From Rhynchopus euleeides (Eukaryota > Euglenozoa > Diplonemea > Diplonemida > Diplonemidae), in NCBI GenBank assembly GCA_963210315.1, contig OY723295.1:598501-662500 (forward strand): 64,000 nt of DNA. The letters are read 5' to 3'. The translations under genes and the position numbers were made by a program. Shown piece by piece: positions 10,744 through 20,400 of the stretch (position 1 is the first letter of the stretch; each line of letters opens with the position of its first letter). A model generated the notes under the pieces. That model did not search any database, was not told the DNA's origin, and saw nothing but the letters and a program-made list of their open reading frames with translations.

Positions 10744-10946
10744 TTACGCACACTTGTGAGCAGAAAATGTCACTCCACCACAGCCAAACGTGCTCCGCAC
10801 ACCACTAGCCTCCCCCATCACAGGAGTTGAGGTTTTGTGTGTGGAAGCGTCAACGCAAACTTTTTATCAGGGAAGCGTTTAGGACACAGGAGGTATATCA
10901 GTCAGAAGAGGGGCGCCAAGGGGGCAGAGGGGAGATACTTCAGCGG
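10744..10946 (+). repeat. Split direct repeat A2
   Basis: Second copy of A1, identical over 203 bp. Confidence 0.93.
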
Positions 10947-10957
10947 GGCGCCTGTGT

Positions 10958-11022
10958 GTGGAAGCGTCAACGCATCACAAACAAAATACGAGTAAAGAGC
11001 GGCTGTACTGGAGTGACATTTT
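10958..11022 (+). repeat. Split direct repeat B2 and right end of the element
   Basis: Second copy of B1. The host foldback sequence resumes at the next base with CTTGATATAC. Confidence 0.93.
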
Positions 11023-11166
11023 CTTGATATACATGTATTTTACATGTATATTTCAGGCATATACATGTATTATACATGTATAATAGTTGACATGCAAGTA
11101 TTATACATGTATAATACATGTATATACTTGTAGTTATACATGTAAAATTTACAAGATCCCACCGTG

Positions 11167-12151
11167 TTCTTGGGGGGAGGGGGGGGGGAGGGGGGGAATC
11201 ACACAGTATTTTTTTTGAACCGAAGGGAAATACATACCAGAAACAGCAGAACGGAAAACGGAGACAAAGTATTTTGCTGAGCACACAAATCGCCACGCCC
11301 CCCCCCCCCCCCCACCCTCCCGCAGTCGGTAATTCAGAGGACTTTTGGGGACCCGGATTTGTGATGGCGTTGCGTGGTTGGGGGCGGTGTGGGGTTTGGG
11401 GGAGGGGTGTGATATGGGTCAGTTTACACAACATCTGTGTGTGACAGCCTCTTCTGACCAAACTCACTTCACTGAGCGGTTTCTCATTCTCTCTCTCTCT
11501 CGGATGATTGAAGTGTGAGTATCCCTTAACGAAAATATCCGCACCCTCTCTCTTGATTCACCCCGTCGTGATCACCCCTTTCTAGCCAAGGGGTACGTCA
11601 CTGTCGGCACGACGAGTTCTGGGGCAGACCAATCCGACAATAATGCAATAAAGAGTAATTTCCACCGTGCCATCCAAGCCAGAGTGACCTCTTGGGTCAT
11701 CTCAGCTCATTGGGTGGGCTTTGACATGACACACGAATACACTTGTGCAACGAGCTTGCCTTAGGACACCTGCGTTAATGTGTAACAGATGTGCCGCCCC
11801 AGCCAAACTCCCGGGATCTTTCGCAGAATGGCGCAAGAAAGAACTGTGTGTTGATTTTTTTCCTGGCTGAGATATATATTTTGAACGGTATATTTTTTTG
11901 ACGACACCCTTCCCCAGCCCCACCCCTTTCGGTCTTGGGTGAGAGGGCCCGCTGGTTTGGGAATTCCCTCCTGCCCGCACGGTGGGGGCATTGCATCGTG
12001 GCGGCAAAACCATGAAAAATGGGGGGAGGTGGGGGCAGGGGGTCATAAAGGGCGGAGCGGAGCTTGTTGGCAGATAGACTTTCACACCCCCACTGTGACT
12101 CGAAGGGCACCACACCACCACACCCCCACACCCCCACACACACACGTCCCT
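11167..12151. other. No gene recognised
   Basis: Poly-G and poly-C tracts (about 11164-11195 and 11299-11314), a (TC)n stretch near 11485, and otherwise unremarkable sequence. The bases just before 12152 are a C/A-rich simple repeat. Confidence 0.5.
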
Positions 12152-12245
12152 GGGGCCTCCGCTGTGACGTAGAGATGGGCGGGGGTGGGCTATGATCCGC
12201 GCAGGATATCCCCACACAGAACGTGGTCACCACCCCCACACACAC
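12152..12245 (+). mobile_element. 5'-truncated stub of the OTU-bearing LINE
   Basis: Matches the last bases of the LINE at 23461-23545, from GGGGCCTCCGCTGTGACGTA onward, with a few substitutions, and ends in the same CACACAC-rich tail. Only the final codons and the 3' untranslated region are present, as expected for abortive target-primed reverse transcription. Confidence 0.85.
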
Positions 12246-14426
12246 TCACCTCGGTAAAAGCTATAACAACTTGCGCACGGCAATCGATCATTGCGAGACT
12301 CTGGCAAGCATGTGATTGAAGTGGCAGTGCCCGGAACGAGCTTTGATCAAACGAAAAATGGCACGAGCACTGCATGAAGGTGTGGGAGGAAGTGAATGGG
12401 GGCGCCCTCGCCCCGAGAGGGTGAGAGGGGGGGGGTGGGGGTGGTTGAGTCGAGAACCCGTCCACCGTTCGTACCTATCATAAGAGAAACACCCTGCCCC
12501 AGGAAACTGCCAAATAAAAAAGGGCAGCTCCAGGGCTACATTCCGTTGAGCGCACACTCCTGTGGCAACGTGTGGAAGCCCCTGTGGAGTGGCGTGTTGG
12601 TGTGATCCTGATAAAGCTTCAGTTAGACGAATTCCCTTGTTCCTTCGCGGCTTCGCTACGCTTCGCCCGTGTCTGGCAAGCCTCGCGCAACAACAAAAAA
12701 AGACAAGGGACTTGCCCCTGAAAAGGTGGCTACGTGCATCGGCCCCGAAATCGTTCAAAGCCGATAGTTCTGACGTAGTTCAATCCACGATTTTCAGGGG
12801 CACCAGCAGTGGGAGAGGCGGCTGTTGCTGTTGCGACAAAAATTGGGACAAGAACAAAATCAAACTCCACGCAGCTCCTCTTGCTGCGGAGATTTTGCCT
12901 CGATGTTGCCCGAATAAAAATCACGCTGCCCTCAACTTTTGACACCGGCAGACAAACTCCTGCTGTGGGTGGGGGAAACGCGTGGCACCCCCCCCCCCCC
13001 ATCCAATCGCTTGCTGGGAGGGGGGGGAGGGGGGTATTGAAATAGAAAGGAATCACAAGGACAGCCTCCCTCCACTCGTGATGCAGGTTGTGTCGGTGAT
13101 ATATCCGGCCTGTGCTGTGGTGTCATACCGTGAGACAATGTTGCTGGGAGGTGGGCGCGGCGGTTTTCTCAAATATTTTTGCCGCTTTGACGGCCTGAGG
13201 GTCACAAATTACCAGCTCGGCATAATCAACTGGCCACTTCCCCCGTGTTTGTCAGGTTATTGTAGGTAGGGTAGGTGGGGTGGCGGTGGCGGCGGTAATA
13301 TATATAGCTCCATACAAAACACAGCTAAATACAGCTTCGGGTTGTAGGCGCGCGGGGGCTCGACTTATTGTTACTGCCTCACGAAGAGGGCGAACAGAAC
13401 GTGGAGTCCATACCAGGAGATCCCACAGGAGCAGTCTTGGACACCCCCTTCGGACAGCGCGCTCGATATGGCTTGATGTGGGATGCTGATAACACGACAG
13501 GGGGGGAGGGGTATGAAATAGAAGTAGAAATGAAGCACAAGAGTGATCTCCCTTCACTCATCATGCAGGTTGTGTCCGAGATCCAGACAGGTCGTGCCGG
13601 CTTGCAAGGCATGGCCCAGTCAGGGTTTTGACCAGGCCTGTCCGGTCAAGAAAAGGCCGAGTCAGTGCTGACCAGGGTACAGGGCAAAATGGGCTAAACC
13701 CCTGGCTGGACCACCATGTGGGTTGGTTTGATGGCACACACACAGAGACAGAGAGAGGCATCCAAAGACGCAATGTGCCGACACGGCAAACCCTCCCCAC
13801 AACCCCCAAGGTGGGAGTCTGGGAGCGGCAGTTGGAGCGAAGGGGGGGTCCGTCGGTAACCCACACACACACACCCCCGCCCCTCCCGATGTTCGGGGGG
13901 GGAGGGGAGGGTGTGTCCGACCCTGAAAAATCGGGAGATATTTTCCAGGCTTATTTTTGAGCAAGGGATCCCTGCCCCCCCGGGATGGATAACCTCCAAA
14001 GTGGGGGCCGTGTGGGACGGCCCGCCGTGTGACGCACACCCCCTCTGTCTTTCAGTTGAGTTCGCTACAGCATTTTGCTTTGCTTTTTTTTCGTTTGTCT
14101 TCTCCAATTTTTTTTTCTATTCCCTTTTCGCTTCTTTGACGACATGCTGCAAAGAACACCATGCGGTGACACGCCATTATCCCGTCTCGTTTTCTTTTTT
14201 CAAACCAACAAAAACGATACGTCCTCCCCCACGCCGGCTCCCTCAGGAACCTCAGGAACGAACGGGGGATCAAGGGTACCTGGAGGAGCAGATTCCAGGC
14301 AGACTACATCAAAGAGATCGGGGGCAGGGGGTAGGGGGGTGGAGGCTGAGGATGCCCCGTGATTTTTTTTCATTTTCCGATTCTCGGCAGCACGCTGCAG
14401 CATACATAAAACTATCTGTGCCCCCA
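12246..14426. other. No gene recognised; one local duplication
   Basis: A roughly 85-base block occurs twice, at about 13015-13100 and 13500-13590. Both copies have a G run, GAAATAGAA, a CTCCCT(C/T)CACTC segment and ATGCAGGTTGTGTC. The second half may include the 5' untranslated region of the LINE, whose left end I cannot fix. Confidence 0.4.
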
Positions 14427-14510
14427 GCTGGATCGTAAAGTGACAGGGTCAAACGAGTGACAACAACCCAGTTACCACCGAAAGTTGTTTTTGTTGGAAC
14501 GCAGACCCCA
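14427..14510 (+). repeat. Dispersed repeat shared with 32870-32949
   Basis: Shares GCTGGATCGTAAAGTGACAG at its start and TTGTTGGAACGCA(G/C)ACCCC at its end with 32870-32949, at similar spacing. It may mark the 5' end of the LINE, or a separate small repeat into which both loci fell. Confidence 0.5.
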
Positions 14511-14835
14511 CTCTTTACACCACTCCCCCGTCTGATGAAGGAGTGTGGAGTGGGGCCGCACGATCCAGCTAAAGGCACAGAAAGTGTCCCCAGTTGGCTG
14601 CGCCGAACTAACAATAAAAAAGACCACAACACCAACACCAAACACCTCTGGGGGGGGGGGCAATGCACTCTAAATGTACTCTCCCCCCCCCCCTCCCCGT
14701 CTGGTCTACTTGCTTTGAACCTGCTATTTTTTGGGTTCAAATGGAACGCCGCCGCCTCTTATCACCCCAACCGACCCACCCACCCCCCCCCCTCACACAC
14801 ACACACCCAGGAGGAGAGAGGGATACACGGGCAGG

Positions 14836-17355
14836 ATGTCACAGGCCGACCTCCACGGGGTCTCCTCCGGGAACACCGGCTCCCAGGCCGGTGGCCAACA
14901 GGCCGCCCCCCTGCCCCCCCTCGAATTCACGGAACCTCGCAGATACGAGCTCCAACCCCTTCCCCCCCTCTATGGTGCCGCCCACGTGCGCACCATTCTC
15001 AACCACCTCCGGTGGGAGGCGGCGCTGGACAGCCTGGAGGGCGGCGTCGCCGTCCTCGCTGCCGAGCAACCCCCCACCCACGGCACCCCCCCCACATGGA
15101 CTCTAGTAGTCAACGGGAAGGAGGTGGTCCTGACGGACACGCTGCTCCTCGAGGAGCAGAAGCAGAGGGAGGCGGCCGCGAAGAAGCAGGCCGAGGAGGT
15201 GCTCCGCCTGAAGCGGCGCTATGAGAGCGTCCGCGACAGGCTCCAGGAGGAGCGCGCCACGGCCGCGAAGGCGGGAAGGTCTGCGAAGTCGCAGGCCAGC
15301 GGCACGGTTGGGCGGACCGGGCGTGGTGGCGGAGCAGCAGCGGCGGCGAAGCAGCAGGCGCAGCAGGCACAGCAGAGAGCTGCCCAGCTCCAGAAGGATC
15401 TGGAGAAGCTCGCCGGGCGCCTGCGGGAGCTCGGGCATGACCCCGCACCTGCCGCCGCCGACTCCGCCACGCAGGGCGACGGCGCGGCTTGTCAAGCCGA
15501 GCTGCAGGGCCTGCGCCGCCTCCTGCAGGACCAGGACGGCCACCGCAAGCGGCTGGAGGCCCAGCTGCTGACCCAGCAGGCACGGCAGGGCGAGCTGGGG
15601 CAGCGGATGGAGGCGATGCAGGGGCACCCGGGCCTGTCAGAGCAGTGGCTCGAAGACCGCCTGCGCCGCCAGGGGGAGCAGCACGCCGAGCAGGTGGCGC
15701 TGCTCGAGGCCCGGCTGGACAGCCACGCCCAGCAGCACGAGCTGCAGATGCAGCGCATGGGGGACCGCCTCGGCCGCCAGGAGGAGCAGCTGCAGGCGCA
15801 AGGGGCCCTGCTGAAGAGCCTCCAGGAGCGCCCCACCACCACACCCCCCACCACTACAGCCACTACGTCCACACTGAAAACGGAGCGTGAACTAAAGGAG
15901 CGCAAGGCCCAGCTCCTGGAGGTCGCGAAGCACCAGCAGTCGATGGGCGTGACGGTCTCCCGCCTCCGCGAGCATGTCGAAGGGCTGGGCAAGGCGGTGG
16001 GTGAGGCAGCAGCGAGCACGGATCTGCAGAAGCTGGCTGCTGGGCTCACCGCCTTGGAGGGGCAAGGCCGCGCGCATGCGACGGATCTGACTGCGTCGCG
16101 CAAGGGCTGGGAGGCCAGCCACAAGGCCCTCGAGGCCGACATGCAGGGCCAGCTCGCGCAGCGGGACCTCAAGCACCGGGCGCTTGAGGAGCGCCTCAGC
16201 GGCGCTTGCAAGGCCATGCTGAGCCTGCAAGCCGCGGAGGCGAGCGAGCAGACGCCCCTCTCCCACCACCAGGCGCAGCAGCTCCAGGCGGAGGTGGACG
16301 CGGTCAGGGCCGACCTGGAGGCGCAGCGCGGGCAGGAGCAGCAGCGCCTGGACGCGGCGGTGGCGGAGCTCCGCAGGGCGTGGGAGGCGCAGCAGGGGGA
16401 AGCCGCGGTGGGCGAGCTGCGGCGGCAGACGGAGCGCCTGGGGGTCACGGTGCGCGACCTGCGAGCCTCCTGCGAGGCTGACCGCAAGGACGCCACGGCC
16501 GCCCAGCAGCAGTCGGAGCGGGCGACCGGGGAGCAGGTGGCCCGCCTCCAGAGCCGCCTGGATGAGGTGTGTGGGGAGCTGCGGGGGACCTGCGAGGCGC
16601 AGATGGCGCGGCACGGGGCCCAGCAGCTCAAGGCCCTTGCCGAGAAGGCAACCCAGCTCGACACTACCCTTCGAGCTGACCTCCAACAGGCAGGGAAGGA
16701 GGAGGGCGAGAGGGTGCAGCGCCAGCTGACGCAGCAGGCCAGCGAGCTCGGGCAGAGCTGGCAGGGCCTGCTAGAGGGGGTGCACGACGCGGAGGAGCAG
16801 CGCAAGCTGCAACACCAGGAGATGCTCATCTCCGTGAGGCGGGAGCTGAGCGCTGCCACAAAGGGGCTGGGTGCGTCCAAGGGGGCGAAGGGCAAACCGC
16901 CGGCGGGGCCCACGGCCGGGCCGGCTGCGGATGCCCTGCCAGCACCCACAAAACCCGCCCGCTCCTCCCCCAGCACCACCACCACCACCACCACCACCTC
17001 TGCCACCTCCGCCGCCTCTGACTCCTCCGCCCCTGCCCCGCCCAGTGATTCGAGCAGTAAACCCGTGACACCTATGGCACCCGGGGCACCAACAACGTCG
17101 AGCGCCGCCCCGACCCCAGCGCAGCCAGCAGCAGTGCCGCCGGCAGCACCGGCGCCGCCTGCCCAGCCTGCCCCGCCGGCCCCACCCCTCCTCGAAGCCC
17201 TGACGCCCACGGCAGTTGGCGGGGATGAGGCCCCACCCTGTAGGGTGCCGGGAGCCAGCAGGAACGGGAGGACCAGGCAGGCCTCCATCACGGCGTACCT
17301 GAAGCCTCGTTCCAACCGCCTTACCCCCTACCCGCAGAAGCCGGATGAGGAATAG
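14836..17355 (+). CDS. LINE ORF1, coiled-coil protein
   Basis: About 839 residues from the ATG of MSQADLHG; an in-frame upstream ATG at 14731 would add a Pro/His-rich leader that looks untranslated. Residues about 100-640 are an almost continuous heptad-rich coiled coil loaded with Q, E, R, A and L, suited to an oligomeric RNA-binding particle protein. A Ser/Thr/Pro/Ala linker follows, with a run of Thr near 17000. The tail contains GRTRQASITAYLKPR. QASITAYL resembles a PCNA-binding PIP box (Q-x-x-I-x-x-aromatic), although the last position is Leu rather than aromatic. The frame ends in a single UAG, after which it stays open into ORF2. Confidence 0.85.
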   Translation: MSQADLHGVSSGNTGSQAGGQQAAPLPPLEFTEPRRYELQPLPPLYGAAHVRTILNHLRWEAALDSLEGGVAVLAAEQPPTHGTPPTWTLVVNGKEVVLTDTLLLEEQKQREAAAKKQAEEVLRLKRRYESVRDRLQEERATAAKAGRSAKSQASGTVGRTGRGGGAAAAAKQQAQQAQQRAAQLQKDLEKLAGRLRELGHDPAPAAADSATQGDGAACQAELQGLRRLLQDQDGHRKRLEAQLLTQQARQGELGQRMEAMQGHPGLSEQWLEDRLRRQGEQHAEQVALLEARLDSHAQQHELQMQRMGDRLGRQEEQLQAQGALLKSLQERPTTTPPTTTATTSTLKTERELKERKAQLLEVAKHQQSMGVTVSRLREHVEGLGKAVGEAAASTDLQKLAAGLTALEGQGRAHATDLTASRKGWEASHKALEADMQGQLAQRDLKHRALEERLSGACKAMLSLQAAEASEQTPLSHHQAQQLQAEVDAVRADLEAQRGQEQQRLDAAVAELRRAWEAQQGEAAVGELRRQTERLGVTVRDLRASCEADRKDATAAQQQSERATGEQVARLQSRLDEVCGELRGTCEAQMARHGAQQLKALAEKATQLDTTLRADLQQAGKEEGERVQRQLTQQASELGQSWQGLLEGVHDAEEQRKLQHQEMLISVRRELSAATKGLGASKGAKGKPPAGPTAGPAADALPAPTKPARSSPSTTTTTTTTSATSAASDSSAPAPPSDSSSKPVTPMAPGAPTTSSAAPTPAQPAAVPPAAPAPPAQPAPPAPPLLEALTPTAVGGDEAPPCRVPGASRNGRTRQASITAYLKPRSNRLTPYPQKPDEE

Positions 17356-17400
17356 GGGGGCGGGCGCTCCGGCCAGCGGGGGGGACCCGCGCAAGAGATT
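17353..17400 (+). promoter_or_regulatory. Candidate UAG read-through site joining ORF1 and ORF2
   Basis: The ORF1 stop reads GAG GAA TAG GGG GGC GGG. The same frame then runs without another stop from 17356 through ORF2 to 23481. No ATG occurs before the OTU domain (the first in frame is near 17750, only some 9 codons before its DGNC box). A G-rich segment follows the UAG directly and could form a stable structure. Other host and element genes here do end in UAG, so general reassignment of UAG is unlikely. Confidence 0.6.
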
Positions 17401-20400
17401 AACGTTCCCCCTGGCCGGGGTGCCGACCACGTCTGGGGACAAATCGCGTTCGCCGTCGGGCCCCCAGCCGCACCCCACCCCGAGAAACAGGAGGTCTCGG
17501 GGCGTATACAAACACCTCCACACACCCCAAGTAGAACCCCAACCCCAACATCACCCCCAACCCCACCTAGACCCAGCCGAGCCGCTGTACGGGCAGGAGA
17601 TACCCGGGCAACGGCCCCGTGCTGGGACCCCGTAGATTTGGCGACAGGGGCAGGAGAACCCCGGCGCCTCCGTGGGGGGGGACAGGAGTACTCCCCCTCC
17701 ACCATAGAGCAAGACGAGCAGTGGTTGACGCATGCTGCAAGGAGACTGATGGCGCTCCGGGTACCAGTGCCGAAGGACGGCAACTGCCAGTACGCCGGCC
17801 TTGCAGAGCAGTGCGCGGAGTGGACAGCAGGCGGGTTGCGTGCAGCGGTGGCGTCGTCCATGCGGCAAAACGCAGAGCGCAGGGCCTCGTACGTGCCCGA
17901 CCACGATGACCCGCAGGCCCCTACATCCTACGACGACTACGTCGAGAAGCAGACGCGCCCGGGGACATACGGAGACGCGGCTACCCTCCGGGTTGCGGCA
18001 GAAGTTCTGGATGCCCAGGTGTGGCTGCTCGCCTCCAACAGCAAGCAATGCATGACCCGGTGTGGGGAGGGAGCCAAGGTGCTGGGCCTTACGTGGAGGC
18101 CCTTCCACTACGATGTGCTCCGTTTCCCCCTTAGCCTGGCCCGGGAGCTAGCTGTGACGCCGACGAACCAGTGGGACATCCCTGCAGCCCTTCCTATGCC
18201 CACCCCGGCCACAGCGGACGGGACGCGAGTGCCTACGCCCGTCCAGGGGTCCACAGCGTCACCGCCCCCGCGGCGATTGCGGCATCCTGCATATCAACTA
18301 ACAACACCGGGAGTGATCAGGCTGGCGACAGCGAACGTAACGTCACTGCAGACGCACCTAGGCGACGTGGCGGGCCTGAAGGCGGATGTTGTGGCCCTGC
18401 AGGAAACCCGAGTCCCGGACCCGAGCAAGGGCACGCACAACGGCTACTTCGCAGCCCACGGCTGGGCTATGCACTGGGGCAAGGGCATGCCCAGGGTCGC
18501 AGGCGCGAACGGCCGCGAACAAACAAGGCCCGGAGGTGTGGCTGTCATGGCGAAGGAGGGCCTTGTCGCGCAAGTGGTGCAGCCGAAGACCGCGCAGGAG
18601 CAGAAGTTGTACGACAGTACCCGCATGGTGCACGTAGTGCTAGCGATTGGAGACGGGAAAACGGCGCTTCATATCCTGAGCGTGTACGGCCACTCGGGGA
18701 CCGAAGTGGGTGAGCAGCGGGAAGCCCTCCTGCAAGAGACGCTCGACCTCGCAGCTGGGTTGGGGCAGGTGCCCGTGCTACTGATGGGGGACCTCAACAC
18801 CAACCCGGAAACCAGCGCCACGCTGTCCCAGGCGTGCCGGGTGGGCGGCTGGGTCGACGTGGCGACGACGCATGCGGAGCTCGCACAACAGAGCGTGCAG
18901 AACACGTGCTGGGCGTCGGAGAACGGCACTCGGCTGGACATCTGCCTGATGAACTCCTGCGCAGCGCCGGCCCTGCGTCGCGTTGAGGTGGCGAAGCGGG
19001 GGGACTACGACATACCCACGCACTGCCCGCTTTTTGTAGACCTAGACCTCACTGCCTTCCGCCGCCCCAAAAAGATCTGCATTCTTCCCACCCCTTTCCC
19101 TGCGGGTAAGCCCAAGCTGGGAGACGCTGCGGCGAGAGGGATAATGCAGGACGTGCTTGCAGAGGGGGAACTGCGCCACGGAGCAACGGCCGCGCAGCTC
19201 CTCCACCGAGCCTCCACCTGCGGCGAGCGTTTCCTAAAGCGTGTCCATGTAGGCCACCTGGAGAGGCAGGAAGCGGCCTACACAGGCAGAGCGGAGGGCT
19301 ACCACATGCAGTGGTCGCGGGCGGCCACCAAGCACCACCCCGCCTCTGCACGGGGGGCCGGTGACACGAACACCCGGGCGAAGGACGGACTGTTGGGGAA
19401 CCTCCGATGCCTCGTCCAAGAGGGTCTCAAGCGACTGCAAGCCGATGCACCGTACGGCCTCACGAATGGGGAGAAGCACGCCTGGAACGCCGCAAAGAAA
19501 CGCCTGAGGGAGGGGGGCCTCCCCCAGGGGCTGCAAGCAGCGCTGACGAACACAACCTCGCAGTTGCCGGACCTGGAGATCCTGGAGCAGGCCCTCATTG
19601 CCTTGGAGGGGTCGCAGAGGGGCATGTTCGACAGGCTCCGCGACGCGAGGATCCGCACGTGGAAGGCGAGGATGCAGAAAGCTTGGACATACGAGGCAGG
19701 GCAGGTGTTCGCGTACCTCGCAGATCGCTTCTGCGCTCCAGCCACCTTCATGCGGCGCGAAGACGGCTCTTTCACGGCCTGCCCCAAGGAGGCGGACGAG
19801 CTGCTGAGGAGCGACACGGCGTGGGGAGGGTACTTCCGTAAGTACGCAACGACGCCAGAGCCCCGGTGGGACACCTTCCGCCAAAAGTACCTCCGCTTTC
19901 TCCCCGAGGTGGCTGACATGGAGTGCAAGACCATCACGGCAGAAGACGTTGGGAAGGCCTTGGCCAAGATGTCCACGTCCACCTCGCCGGGCCTGCACGG
20001 TTGGCGGGTCCACGAACTGAGACAACTCCCGCACGAACTCCTCAGGCTCTTCGCGGAGGTGTTCAACGAAGTTGAACGGTCGGGCGAGTGGCCGGAGCAG
20101 CTGATGCACGCCATGATCTGCCTCATCCCCAAGCCTGGCAGCTCAGGAGAGCCACTGTCGCAGCGCCCCATCAGTATCACCCCCGTGCTGTACAGAGTGT
20201 GGGCAGCTATCCGGGTGAAACCGGCACTGAAGTGGTTGGAGATCATCGCGCCCGAAGACCTGCACGGCTGCCGGCCTGGCCACGGTGCGGAGGACCTCAT
20301 CTGGCACCTGGCGGCACGTATTGAAGAAGCCCACCTCACAGGGCGACCGCTGCACGGAGTCGCCCTCGACTTCAAGAAGTGCTTCGACACGGTGCCAATC

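Larger units (their letters stand above)
6042..11022 (+). mobile_element. DIRS/VIPER-type tyrosine-recombinase retrotransposon
   Basis: 4,981 bp with the split direct repeats typical of PAT, Ngaro and VIPER-like elements. A1 (6042-6244) is followed by the genes, then B1 (10679-10743) abutting A2 (10744-10946), then B2 (10958-11022). A1 and A2 are identical over 203 bp and B1 and B2 over 65 bp, so the insertion is recent and the element looks whole. The parts in order are a gag-like region, a tyrosine recombinase, and RT with RNase H. That is the order I recall for trypanosomatid VIPER, unlike DIRS-1 where RT precedes YR. The host repeat is uninterrupted across the insertion and there is no target duplication, as expected for integration by a tyrosine recombinase. 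Confidence 0.92.
5495..11166. mobile_element. Foldback element F, copy 2, split by a retroelement
   Basis: The left part is 5495-6041 and the right part 11023-11166. It starts CACGGTGGGATCTTGTAAAT and ends with the inverted complement ...CCCACCGTG, flanked by TT on both sides (5493-5494 and 11167-11168). The interior is TACATGTA, ACTTGCATG and CAAGTATAAT words in nested palindromes. The DIRS/VIPER-type element at 6042-11022 is inserted into the arm. The two arms join seamlessly when it is removed. Confidence 0.9.

Noticed and set aside
15492-17315. Long minus-strand frame opposite LINE ORF1
   Set aside because: A shadow of the Gln/Ala/Glu-rich coiled coil, giving Ser/Cys/Arg-rich sequence without domains.
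17353-17355. UAG reassigned to an amino acid in this organism
   Set aside because: The EGF-like gene ends in UAG right after its acidic tail, so UAG works as a stop elsewhere here.
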